From Byssothecium circinans (taxonomy: Eukaryota; Ascomycota; Dothideomycetes; Pleosporales; Massarinaceae), in assembly GCA_010015675.1 (NCBI GenBank), contig ML976986.1, positions 1,171,455 to 1,235,454 on the forward strand: DNA of 64,000 nucleotides, read 5' to 3'. The position numbers and the translations under genes are program-made. Within the stretch, counting starts at the first letter, position 1, and every line of letters begins with the position of its first letter. Below, one piece after another: positions 30,672 to 41,844 of the stretch. Under the pieces are notes generated by a model. The model did no database searches. It was not told the origin of the DNA and saw only the letters and a program-made list of their open reading frames with translations.

Positions 30672-32604
30672 TTACATGCGTTCCACAAGGTTGATCTGCA
30701 CATCTTCGGGCGGTATCAACGTGACCGGCGAGCCACCACTTCTCAACCGAACCGTCTTCTCTACCATCTCCGCATCGACGCCGTCGCCTAGCCTTAATCT
30801 ATAACTCCTCAACAGTCGAGAGTAAAAAGCGACGAACTCAGTCCTCGCGAGGTTCCGTCCGAGACATGCCGAGGCCCTTCTCCAAAGCTCAGAAATGTGC
30901 CCCGTCGATGACCCGGAAATCTTACGTTGCCTTCACTCATCTGCCTCTTTTGTTCAGGAGACACGGGCTCCCTCGGGTCGAATGTATGCGGATCGCTCAC
31001 CATCCATCTCTGGGGTTCAATGACGCTCGGGTTAGGCCATGTACTAGAGTCGTGGTGGATTGCCGTGTTGTTGACAATGATACCCATGCGAGCCGGCAGG
31101 ATATGGGTGGCACCGTCGAGATTCAACGACTGTTGACTAGAGGTCTCGCGCGCTATAGGGAGCACAATAGGGAAAACACGCATGACCTCGTACTGTCACC
31201 GATATCAGCCAAATGAATGGGTTGGTCGATACACCTGAATGCGAAGCGATGCAATGAAGGACCTAGACTCACCATGAAAGCAATGAGATAGCGGAATTTG
31301 GGCATATCATGGACCGAGGAGAGTTCCAAACGGCCATCTCGTTCAGCTTCGGTCCAAATTCTGTCGACTTCTTCGATAACGCGATCTTGTATAGCCGGGT
31401 AGAGTGCCAGCGTGATACAGCAGAAGAGCATGGTATTGGCAGTTGTGTCGTATCCGGCCAGCAGAAATATGAAGATGTTGCCCTTGACTTCCGTATCCGT
31501 CAATGAGGCGCCGCCTGACTTCGAGGTATTATTCGATCGTAAGACAGCTGTCAGCAGTGTCTCCCTCGATGACTGCTTGCCCTCGTTATCGTTGAGCAGT
31601 CTTGCCCTCTCTTGTTCCAACAGCTCTGTCATATAACGCTCCAGCTCGTCATATCCGGTGAAAGCCTTCGGTCCCACCAGCTTCAATATACGCTTCGGCA
31701 GTAATAGTATATGTGGCAAATGCATAACAACAGCGTAGATAGCACCCACAAGCGACAAAGTGTGACCTTTTGGAAGTGCGTTCGGTCTGCCCGTCCATTC
31801 GCTTTGTTTCCCGAATCCAACGAGCGACATGATATTCATGGTCAGTGAATAGATGTTCCGCTTTAGATTGGCCTCATCACCAGCCCGTTTCCACTCCACC
31901 GTCATGATATCAACTTGTCGGCATGTTTCATCCCATAAGAGCTTGAAAACATTATCGGCAGCGAATGGCGGCAATGTAATGGCCAAGTGGGAGCGCCAGC
32001 GGTCTCCGTCAAGAGACACAACGTTCGGACCGAATGGTTCGAGCATTTCTACATCCTCTTGTGTCAGTACTTTCTCATAAGCAATAATTACAATAGCAGT
32101 AGCAATCCACTACCAGCAGCCAATATAAGAACAGGGGTGTAGTATGAATAGGGGTGGAACGCAACTCATCGTCTCGCGCGGCTTCACGAACGCCTTCCTT
32201 CGCGTGAGGACTTGCGCGGCCGCGTCCGCCTCGCCCACATAACACACCATGCCCGCGGGTGACACGACCAAGAACGCGGAGCCGTACTCGTGGTGTGCAC
32301 GTCGTTGATCTTCGTGATGCCAATCTTTGACCATGAAGCGAGCCCAGCGTGGCCAAGCCCGACCACTCATTATTCGGGAACGGAATACCCGTCTCAAGAT
32401 AGGGTCTGTGAAACACGCCCATATCTCTAGTTCATGGATGAAGGAAATTGCGTACGGCAAGCGGGCTTGCTGCGCGGCACGGATGTAGGCTCGCAGTTTG
32501 AAAGATTTGTCCAAAACTTGATAGGTGAGGATCACCAGGGCTAGAAGGAGGTAGGGAGCCATATGAAGAGGGAATTGGTCTTTTCCTGGGGACAGCCGGA
32601 ACAC
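30672..32604 (-). pseudogene. cytochrome P450 with a one-base frameshift at the heme-binding loop
   Basis: Membrane-anchored fungal P450 monooxygenase. Exons: 32604-32166, 32057-31273 and 31192-30672. The second intron is 80 bp (GTGAGT...GACAG). The first is less certain (GTTGCG donor, branch TACTGAC, AAG acceptor). Features in order: N-terminal anchor MAPYLLLALVILTYQV, FGPNVVSLDGDRW (helix C), I-helix FLLAGYDTTAN, K-helix YEVMR (ExxR), and RW of the meander (EPQRWMV). In exon 3 the phase breaks: the frame reads FGEGPRHVSDG and stops early, at 30809. One base offset gives the expected heme loop with Cys (CLGRNLARTEF) and a normal C-terminus to a stop at 30672. Exon 3 is 521 bp, one short of the 522 needed. 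The lesion lies at about 30865-30871. It is either a true pseudogene or a sequencing or assembly error; everything else is intact. A divergent partner P450 starts 523 bp away. Confidence 0.8.
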
Positions 32605-33127
32605 GTCTGGGGTATCGAACTTTTATCGAGGGTTGTTTTGCTATCGTCCGTGGATTCAGTCACCACTCTCGTCATCTACGACATCAGGCTCTCTATTCAC
32701 TAAGGACTACGCCCATCAAGGTAAGCGCGCCCCTACTGGTTCTTTTTCCAGTACGACTCTAAGTTGTCAAGATACGGTAAAGTTCATTGCTCAACATGTT
32801 CTGTGGCCACGCTAACAGAATTCTACTGGGGCTCTGTTCTCACGGAGGCACCTGAATCGATCATTCCGAACAGGCTTTTACCCGAAGTATCATATCCGCT
32901 ACCTTCCGTAAGCATCGCTTACCGACACTCGATCAATCGACATGGAGGACTGTATTACGAGTTTCAGGCTCTCGTATCTATAGATGACGTCGCTCCGGGA
33001 TTGTTTATGCGTACAGCTAGAAGGGTTATTCGGCAAAATTGATCCACCTGGGCAGCAATCTGCCATAGTCAGACCAAACAGGCACGAAAATGAAGCATTC
33101 CTGGTCGCAACGTTTTTTTTGGAAAGG
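32605..33127. promoter_or_regulatory. bidirectional promoter between two P450 genes
   Basis: 523 bp shared by divergently transcribed P450s. Such an arrangement is common in fungal metabolic clusters and would allow co-regulation. I saw no clear palindromic zinc-cluster site that I would defend. Confidence 0.4.
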
Positions 33128-35195
33128 ATGTGCAACAACAGTAGCAGATGGATCCACTATGGGTATCTGACGCCAGGCAGTCGAGAAGTCATTCTTTTCC
33201 TTATTACTATCGTCTTCGCTCTTCTGATCTCTCGAATCATCTACAACATCTATTTCCATCCTCTTGCCCAATTCCCTGGTCCGTTCTGGGCCAGAGCAAC
33301 ACTTGTAAGTTTCACTTCGCCCCCAAAGCTCAACAACCCAATAAGTTCCTGACATACTATAATTTCCCAATGTACAGCTGTGGCGCTTCTACCATACAAT
33401 GTCCGGCCGTTCCCACCGTGCCATTCAAGCTCAGCACAAGCTCCACGGGCATGTGTTCCGTGTCTCTCCCAACGAGCTATCCTTTGCCTCGGTTTCTTCG
33501 TGGAAAGGCATCTATGGATTTCCTCCACCCGGTCAGCCACAGCTAGTAAAGGGAGAGTTCTACGACATCTACGGCGCAGGCTTCAAGACGGGTTGTATTG
33601 GATCGGAAAGAGATCCTGCGAAGCATGCAAGGAAAAAGAAAAACTTAACGGCCGCTTTTAGCGTTAAGGCTTTGCAGCAGCAAGAAGCCATTGTGCAGAA
33701 GGCGGTGGATGGTAAGTACTCAGTCTGTGTAAAGTTTTTATCCTCTTCTCTGCTTTTTACGCTGTGAATATGGGTTTTATTTTTGGTGTTGGTTTTGGTT
33801 GGTGCTTTAGTGGAAATTGTGTAAAGGATGGAAACATGGTACATCCGTCTCCAATGTCTAGGAGCAGCAAGAGTCGTCACGTTCCTCGATTTTCTTATGC
33901 CCCCATGAGCACCCTCAGTACTAACCACAATATTTTGCATAGAATTTACCCGGAAACTCGGTAGCATCAGTGCCAAAAGCGAAGGAAGCGGCCTCAACAT
34001 TGTCAGTTGGATGGAAATGGTGACCTTCGACGTGCTCGGTGAGATGGCTTTCGGCGAAAGCTTTCACTGCGTCGAAAAGGAGAAGCACCACGGATGGATC
34101 GACCTAATCCTAAAACACCTCCTCGAGATTACTCTAGTTGACAATCTCCGCAGATTCTCTGCGCTGGCCACATTGGGTAAATGGTTGCTGCCGAGCCTCA
34201 CGGTCGCGGTACGGAACGAGCATTCCAACGATGCCCGCCGCAAAGTCGAGCTGCGCTTGCAGGCAGACAATGTTCGCCAGGATTTCCTCACGGCCATTGT
34301 GAACAAGGTGAAGACGGGAGAGGTGCCGAAGGAGGAGCTGACTGCCCATGCGTCGACACTGATGTATGTAACCCCAAAGGCCAAGGACTCCTCTTCTCTC
34401 CATTCTCTTTCTCTCTTCCTAGTGCAGGACTAACCCTCGAGCAGTATCGCCGGTGGCGAAACCACAGCGACCTGCCTTGCAGCCACAACCTACTATCTTT
34501 TGAAAACCCCACCGGCGCTCCGAAAGCTGACGCACGAGATCCGCACTCGCTACAACCATTACACCGACATCGTCGCGACATCTGCGCAGCAATTACCCTA
34601 CCTCCAAGCGGTTCTCCAAGAAAGTCTTCGGATCTATCCCCCCGGGTCCCTGGGCTTCCCTCGCATCTCTCCTGGATGCCAGATCGATGGTGTATGGATT
34701 CCTCGGGGAACGGAGGTGTATACGAGCGCCTTTAGCGTCACTCATGACGAGGAGTATTTCCACGACCCGGAGAGCTTTATACCAGAGAGGTGGTTAGACG
34801 AGAATGCTAGCGTGGATGAACGGAAGGATGTCAGGGAGGCTAGTCAGCCGTTTTCGCTCGGATATAGGGCTTGCATTGGACGAAAGTACGTTGCCCCATT
34901 TGCCTGCACACGCTGCATACATTCGCACTATCTCATCGTCCTTCTATCTGTTTTACTTCCCTCAGCGCTCTCGAGCGCGGAGTCAAACGAAACTCGTCAC
35001 AGCATGGCTCTCTGCTAATGCGTGTACCCTTAAAGCTTCGCTTTCATGCAAATGACATCCATCATGGCAAAGATGCTATTCACGTATGACATCGAGCTTG
35101 TGAACGAAAACTTGGATTTCGAGGCTGCCTCGCATTGCCATGTTATGTGGTGGAAGGCGCCAGTGTGGGTACGGTTTCTAAATCGGGCTCAATAA
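33128..35195 (+). CDS. cytochrome P450 monooxygenase
   Basis: Complete-looking fungal P450, 510 residues, resembling those of secondary metabolism. Five exons: 33128-33304, 33378-33711, 33943-34363, 34445-34885, 35036-35195. Introns are 73, 231, 81 and 150 bp. Order of features: N-terminal membrane anchor (REVILFLITIVFALLIS), proline hinge FHPLAQFPGPFWARAT, helix C region, the I-helix oxygen-binding motif AGGETTAT, K-helix ESLR, PERW in the meander and the heme loop FSLGYRACIGRN with the ligand Cys. The last intron splits this loop. Removing it, using the CTAAT branch and the AAAG acceptor at 35035, gives CIGRNFAFMQM and an in-frame C-terminus. A naive read-through instead stops early. Substrate is unknown. 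It is divergent from the frameshifted P450 on the left. Confidence 0.88.
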
Positions 35196-36145
35196 CGAGC
35201 GAGAGGATGCGTGAAGCCCTGGTTTTGGCCACGGCTCAGTGCGATCAAGGTTCTTCAAGAAGTTGCAGGTACCTGGAGTAGATAGGAAGGATGATAAATA
35301 ACATATGGTGTTGCCACGGGTCTGGGTTAAGGTGGGGTTTCGTTGTCACAATTCTAAGGCGCCGAAGACTTGCATACCCACGGGTTTCAAACCAACATCT
35401 ATACCAACGTCCCTGCTCCATCTCCACCCTAAACATGTCGTATTTAGATTAATACCGTATGCCTGAGCCTATCCACTGCTGAATCCAACGTCCGTACTTG
35501 TTCTGCAGGCAACCTTGCCGTCACTTTTCGTCCTCCCTTTTGCCCTCCTCTTTGCCCTCCTTTTCCGGCTCCTCTTTGTCCGATGAAGGATCAGGGAGGA
35601 ACCCCAAGAAGATCTTTCAAGGCCGCAGATGGCAGTTAGGGCTACATAAGTCGATCTTCAGGATCCTCTCGCGCTGAGTGATCTCCAGAGTCCTCATGCT
35701 CATGTTGATCTTCGGTGTCCTCCTCCTTTGTCTGATCGCTAGCATTCACCGGCTCATTCGATCCGAAAGCAAGTGGCATAATGGCATGTGCGTATATGTA
35801 GTAGAGAGAAGAGAGAAGCAGTCTTCTCCTCGCAGAATAAGAATTTAAGTTCGCATTTCATCAATCAAGACCATGATAAACTGGACCTGAAAAAACCAAC
35901 GGGTATTACCAATCCCATCCCATCCCATCCCACGCCATGCCATGCCATCCCATCTCATCAATCGTCATGCTCTCGATACCCAACGCAAAAGTGAACGGAG
36001 AGGTGAGTATCCCTATACAGATCCAATCCCTCAAAACCAATTCAATCCATCACTCATGCCAACCAAACAGTAGTACTCCAACGCAATGCAAACATGACAA
36101 TCCCACCAATCCAGACGCAAAGTCGAACTGATGTATAAACTCTTA
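35196..36145. other. intergenic with pentamer repeat
   Basis: No gene recognised. It contains an imperfect CCCAT/CCATG-type pentanucleotide repeat at about 35911-35960. The flanks are the 3' regions of the P450 (plus) and the RING-protein gene (minus), which converge here. Confidence 0.45.
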
Positions 36146-38631
36146 TCACCGATCCCGATCCACCTCTTCCCTACTACCCCTCCTCTGCATCCCCGCCGCC
36201 CGTCCAACAGCCTCAAAACCCCTCCAAATAGTCGTCGCGACCGATGAGCTCATCTCCCTAAGCGAGCTACTCAGATCCCCCGTGCGCTGTCCACGCGAGA
36301 TTTCGTGCTCGTCTTCCTCATCGGCCCAGTTCGCTTCAATATCAGCGTTGGAGCCGCTGTTTGAGGAAGAAGAGGAAATGGGAACAGGACGCGAGGCTGA
36401 TGGCGAGTCGTTGCGCGTCTCGACGGCTTGCGCTTGGATATCTTCTTCCCCGTCGATGGAGTCTCGAAAGCGCGTTTGGAATGTGGAGATCGTGCGATCG
36501 TGGTAGGATTGCGAGAGGGAGCGGACAACATCACCTTTGCAGATGGGGCAGGTGCGACGGCGGGTTACGAGCCATGGTGTTCTGTAGATGGATTAGCTGA
36601 TGTAGGTCTCTTTGGGAAGGGGGATACTAACATGCAGTCCGCATGGAATTCGTGGCCACACGGTAGACTCATGACTTGGCTGACGCCGTCTTCGTACTCT
36701 TCCAGGCACACGACACATTCCTTTTGTCTACCGCCGTAGCGGCGTCTCCATGCTGCCAGACCGGATTCGCGCTTCTCTTCTTCGGGCGTGCGATGAGGTT
36801 GTAGGAAGGATGAGGATGTGGCGGGGACTTCGGGCTCATTTTGAGAACGCAGGCGCGTGGGTGAAGATGGAGCCTGAGGTGGCGAGTGAGAAAGAAGTGG
36901 TGTACTAGGCGATGATGCGGTAGGGGTCGGGACAGGGCTGTTATCGCTGATTGTGTGGTATGTGCGAACGGGTAGACGCTCGACTAGCGATTTGGGTGCT
37001 CTCCAGCGGCGGCGTCGGATGCGAGATCGGAGGAGGAGGAGTGCGTAGACGACGGTGAGAGTGACCAGAGGACTGACGACGAGAACAAGTAGTGTATCGA
37101 AGAATGGGCTCGAGGACATGTTAGTAGGAGTGAGAGTCACCCACAGGCCATCGTGATGGTTGGGCGCATCGACATCGTGCCTAGAGTGGGAAGCTGCTGA
37201 GGCGTCGCTGCCTTCTTGAGAATTCGAATCGCTGCTCTGCAATGACTCTCTTTTGCCGCCTAGGATGTTGCCGAACCATCCCTTGCTGTCTTCGGACTCG
37301 CGAGAATACTCGCCACTGCTAGGCAGGTTGCTGCCCCCCTGAGTTTTACTCTTGGGCGCGGGAGTCTGCTTAGGCGGGGCACTTGTTGAAGTTGATGGAG
37401 CAAGAAAGGCAGTGTCACGCCAATCCTGCTGGCCGATGACAAAATCGCCCGGTGTGGGTGAAGATGTCACAGGATTTTGTCCGCCCTCTTTCCAATTGTC
37501 CACCTGGACCCAGTCAATCTTCCCGCTGCTAGGGGGTCGTCGAGTGTCATCCTGTGCGGTATTTTCATCGCCGAAACCTAGCGTAATGAGAAGTGAGCGG
37601 AACCATCCCGTGCTTGGTGCGCCTGCAAGCATGTCATTGTTGGTGCTTTGCGATGTCTGCGCGGTTTTGAAACCATCTTGCGTAGTCGTGGGGCGAGCGG
37701 TCTTCTCCTGTTTCCTGGTGGTCTTTCCCGCGGACTTGTTCTTCTTTCCCTTGCCGTTTTTGAGGATCCTGAGTTTCGCAACATCTTGGGGGGACAGGTC
37801 TTGCATAAGCCCGCCGGTCGGAAGCAGCGAAGACAGCAGATGCGCGGTTGTGTGAGAGGTAAAAAGCGCCGGAATAGTGACGTCCGACGTATCTCCACGA
37901 GCATACATGCGAACCAATGCTCCACCGCGTACATCGTCTCCAACTATCAATGCTACGCCGCCGCGTCTCTGTGCCCATTTCACCTTCTCCAAAAAGCCAC
38001 AGCCACCTCGTTTCAGAAGCACCACCTTGTCCGCAATCTCAGCGCCTTCTTGCATCGACTGGATATTCGCTTCCGGCGGAGTCAAGGCGGGGACTGGGCG
38101 GCGGAGGTGGTCATCTGTACCGTCATTTTTCCATGTCGACTTCTTCTTCGCCGGCATTGCCTCGCGCGCATGTTTTGCTTGTGTTGTAGTCCCTTCCTCT
38201 TCTGCGTGATCTCGCTCATGTGCTTTCATATCTGGTGGTGACTTGAGTCCCAATATGCCAACATTGCTCCCGTCGTTCCACCCGGGCACGTCGCTACACC
38301 CGAGCTCGCCCGTGCCCATGGCTTCATCGCCAAAACCGCTGCCTATCCATAGCGCACCACTCAGGCCGGAGGACGGCAGCGCAGGGCCAAAGGCGGCGGG
38401 GCGGGCGAGGAAGAATGTAGAATTGTCGTCGGTAAGACTGATGATGGCGGACGGAGGGAACAGCGAGCCGGGTGATGTGAATGAGAACAAAGCCTTGACT
38501 TTGCCCTTTTGCTGTGTTGCGGAAGATGTATGCAGCTCCTCATCGTGCTGTGAGCCGAATATAAGATAGAGCACTAGCGTGAGGGCTATGAGAATGGTGC
38601 ATAGCGAGAGGAGCAGCCGTAGTGGACGCAT
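36146..38631 (-). CDS. PA-TM-RING type E3 ubiquitin ligase
   Basis: Predicted endomembrane ubiquitin ligase. Two exons, 38631-36632 and 36581-36146, 811 residues. The 50-bp intron (GTTAGT...CTACAG, branch GCTAAT) falls inside the RING. Splicing completes the RING-H2: CVVCLEEYEDGV, then LPCGHEFHADC, then TPWLVTRRRTCPIC, at about residues 639-682. The first 27 residues form a signal anchor (LRLLLSLCTILIALTLVLYL). Residues of about 190-290 read as a protease-associated lumenal domain (DKVVLLKRGGCGFLEKVKWA, GGVALIVGDD, VTIPALFTS). A second membrane segment precedes the cytosolic half (LLVLVVSPLVTLTVVYALLL, then RSRIRRRRW). The long Ser/Pro-rich linkers are disordered. This order (signal, PA, TM, RING) matches the PA-TM-RING family that acts in vacuole/endosome protein sorting and turnover. 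The C-terminal 130 residues are low complexity and acidic. Confidence 0.9.
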
Positions 38632-40052
38632 GGTGGGGAGCGTGGCGGCGCTGGATGGAGACGGAGCGCGGAAATGGTGTGTCTTAATGGGCTTTATGGG
38701 AAGAGCAGCCGTGTCTGCTGGATTCTATTGTCGTATACACATCCGGCGGAACTTGTGGTGTCGTCACTCGGTACTGGGGGTGTCAGCTGCAGAGCCAACG
38801 CGGCGGTCGGTGGCAGTGGAATGGCGGAGGCGATGATGTCGCGTATGGAGCGCCAAATGGAAGACCGGACGGCAGAAGCCAGAAGCGCGAAGAAAGCTCA
38901 GAACGCGCAAAGACAGAACGGAAAACAGAAAACAGAAACCAGAAACCAGCAAAACAGCAGGCACCGGGCTCGCAAGCAAAGTTAAGTCCTGCCCCAGGCT
39001 CGGCAGGGTCGTTGCAATGATGTGACGATGGGCGCATGTGCGTTTTCCTTTACCGTGACCTCTGCAGCGAGTCTGCGCCAAGTGCACAAGTGAACAGCCT
39101 TTCCTTGCACACCTTGTTCACGCCATGGCCAGCCTTGTCCATCACCTGCAGAAATCTGTCTCACCAGCCGTTTTGATATCGCGATTCCGTTTCATCGCGA
39201 GTCGGTCAGGCTGCAGGTCGGCAAAGCTTGGGACGAACATCGCCTCTGAAAACAACCACCGGAAGATCTGAAGCTCCAAGCCGCATTCCGTATTTTCTGA
39301 AGCACTCACAGGCCAGGCAACGAGACGTACCAGCTAGTCCATCTTGCACCGGCACCATCCGTTGTTCGAGAAGCCGTTCCGAAGACTTGGTCTCTCCGCA
39401 AGCAGCACCTGTCCAGACATGTCAAGACACCTGCGTCTCTCGTCTCCATTCCAGGGCTGTATTACTGACTGCTTCTATAGCATCTTCGGCTATCACAATA
39501 TCATCACCGCCATCATCCAGATGTCACATGTGGGCGCGACTGCCATGGGGAAGTCGTTCAATATTCCATTTGCAGTCCACGGCTGGGGCCCACGTGATAT
39601 GGCACGTGACCGAGCATTCACTTGCAGCTGCACGTTGACTGCTGGGAAAACACGCTTACCATAAACGTAAACCAATGTCTCCCCTCGCCTTCCTCACCTC
39701 CTCCATCGCGATAGCACATGCACCGTGAGGTGAGGGGATCATGGCACCTCGTGCCTGCCACCTGCCATTCCCTCACGGCTCCTTCTTCGCGTCTATCGTC
39801 CTGTTGTCTTATCTCCTTTGCTTCCCACCCTCTTCCACTCGTCTCCTCCAGACTTTCTCTTACACCGTACATTTTTCCTCAGCCCTACTTCTGCATCCGT
39901 CTGTCCTACGTCCTAGTCCTATCGTTACTTGCAGTTCTCTACCTGGCATCCTACTCGCTCTGTTTCTCCCTCAAAGACTTCGTGCCCTTTCCGCATTCAC
40001 CGACGCCACCACATCCGACTATTAGAACGCAGCGTCTCGGGAGCCCGCGAGA
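38632..40052. promoter_or_regulatory. 1.4-kb divergent intergenic region
   Basis: Lies between the RING-protein gene (minus) and the aquaporin gene (plus). A long pyrimidine-rich tract on the plus strand (about 39770-40000) immediately precedes the aquaporin ATG, typical of fungal promoter and 5' UTR sequence. The short ORFs are a product of this composition. Confidence 0.45.
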
Positions 40053-41472
40053 ATGAGCGTTAATCGACCCTCCAAGAGCTTCATGGTCCTGCCAGGCATG
40101 AAGCCTGCCTACACTACCGACCCCAATCATCCTGGGGAAAAACGCCTGCCAGGGCTCAGGTGGCTGCCGAACCGATTCCGTCATATGCTCATCTCCACGA
40201 TCGGCGAGTTCGTGGGTACCTTCCTGTTCCTGTTCTTTGCTTTCGCCGCCACTCAGGTTGCCAATACATCTCCAAGTGACATCGATGATCCGGCGAGCAC
40301 GTCGACACTCCTATACATTGCGTTGGCGTTCGGCTTCTCCCTCGCGGTCAATGTGTGGATCTTCTATCGCATCAGTGGAGGACAGTTCAACCCTGCCGTA
40401 GGTTCTGTCACCTTCTTACTCCATCCACCACTCACGCTTCTAGGTCACCATCGCCCTTGCTTTGGTAGGAGCAATTGGATGGCTCAAGGCTGGTGTTCTC
40501 ATTATCGCTCAAATACTTGGTGGCATTGCCGCCGCGGGACTCACATCAGCGCTCATGCCTGGCGATCTCAAGGTCCGCACCCGTCTCAGCGAGGGCACAT
40601 CCGTCACACGTGGTCTGTTCATTGAAATGTTCCTCACCGCCGAGCTTATCTTCTGCATCTTCATGCTAGCGGCAGAGAAGCACAAGGCCACATTCCTCGC
40701 ACCGATCGGTATCGGGTTGGCTCTATTCATTGCTGAACTAGCTGGTAAGTGTGAAATTCAAGTATCCCCCTTTCAGACTGACGTTCCAGGTGTCTTCTAT
40801 ACCGGAGGCTCTCTCAACCCCGCACGCTCGTTCGGTCCAGATGTCATCCTCCGCACCTTTGACAGTTACCACTGGATCTACTGGGTAGGCCCAATTCTCG
40901 GCGCTATTCTGGCCGTCGTCTTATACCGGCTCATCAAGTTCCTTGAGTACGAGACCGCCAACCCTGGTGCCGATAGCGACGGTCGCGAAGAGCGCTACAT
41001 CAAGTCGCCCAGCGAAGAGGAAATACGCCGCGATAATACGTCTCATCCACTTCAGACATTCAGTACCGCCCCTTATCAAAGTGCCGCAGTACAGCGCACT
41101 GACGGCGCTGATGAGTATGAGTTGTCGCCACCATTCCAGCCCATCAACAAACCCTCTCAATACCGCCGCTCGACGTCGTCCCGCCTCGAGTCGACGAACA
41201 CAACGGACAACACAACAGTGATTGGTAACTCATACTCTCTGCCCAGTATTCCGAGCCAACCTCTGCCGGCTTACGGCGGCGATGGTCACCATTCCATCAT
41301 CGACCATCCCAACGACCGACCTCGCGCCCAGCACCGCCCGAGCTCCATACCGATGCACTCACGCTCACGCTCCCGTCACTCGCAGTACGAAGAAGCGACT
41401 GATCGCAGCTTCAGGAATGCGCCGAGCACAGAGTCTGGAAGTTCAAGTTATAGCTCCCGGGGCAGCTCTTGA
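40053..41472 (+). CDS. aquaporin/aquaglyceroporin (MIP channel)
   Basis: Water or glycerol channel of the MIP family, probably in the plasma membrane. Three exons: 40053-40397, 40444-40744, 40790-41472, 442 residues. Introns are 46 and 45 bp. The two pore loops are canonical NPA boxes: GGQFNPAVT (residues 113-115, split by intron 1) and GGSLNPARSFGP (residues 225-227), the latter with the Arg of the selectivity filter. Six membrane spans are apparent, starting STIGEFVGTFLFLFFAFAA. The second intron (GTAAGT...TCCAG, 40745-40789) is in frame and stop-free, so retention would add 15 residues just before the second pore loop. The cytosolic C-terminal tail is long (about 170 residues) and rich in Ser, Pro and Arg with many possible phosphorylation sites (SRSRSRHSQYEE). 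Water versus glycerol selectivity cannot be decided by eye. Confidence 0.92.
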
Positions 41473-41844
41473 CATGAGGATCCGGCGACAGAATCTAGTT
41501 TTTTCGGTGGTTACATGTACTGGCCCTGCTGCTGGCTTCCTCATTTTATACTTCGGGCTTGCTTTTGCCCTGATTGAGGGAGGTGATGGTTGATCAAGTG
41601 GAACAGACGTGTGAGTGGAACGCGAACGAGCACTGTCGCCGGTGAAGGTGGTGGTGTCAGATGAGAGATCGAGGGTGCAAGCTTCTACGTAATGTGATTT
41701 TCTCTCCGTCGTTGTGTTTACTACATACGAAGTCTTTGGTCGTATGTACAGATTATTGCTCAGTCTTTCTATGTGCATGCTTCCTCCAACAGCTCTTTTC
41801 CTTGTCACATCTTTATTTCACCATCTCCGCCTTCTCTTCCCAAC
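41473..41844. terminator. shared 3' region of convergent genes
   Basis: About 370 bp between the stops of the aquaporin (plus) and GDSL esterase (minus) genes; pyrimidine-rich in the right half. Nothing else recognised. Confidence 0.35.

Noticed and set aside
33712..33942. Unusually long (231 bp) intron that might hide another gene or exon
   Set aside because: Contains stops in the P450 frame and no coding features; donor GTAAGT and acceptor CATAG join VDEFTRKLG correctly.
34886..35080. Two small open frames in the last intron of the intact P450 (suggesting an earlier C-terminus)
   Set aside because: Reading through breaks the heme-loop continuation; splicing to 35036 restores CIGRNFAFMQM and an in-frame C-terminus.
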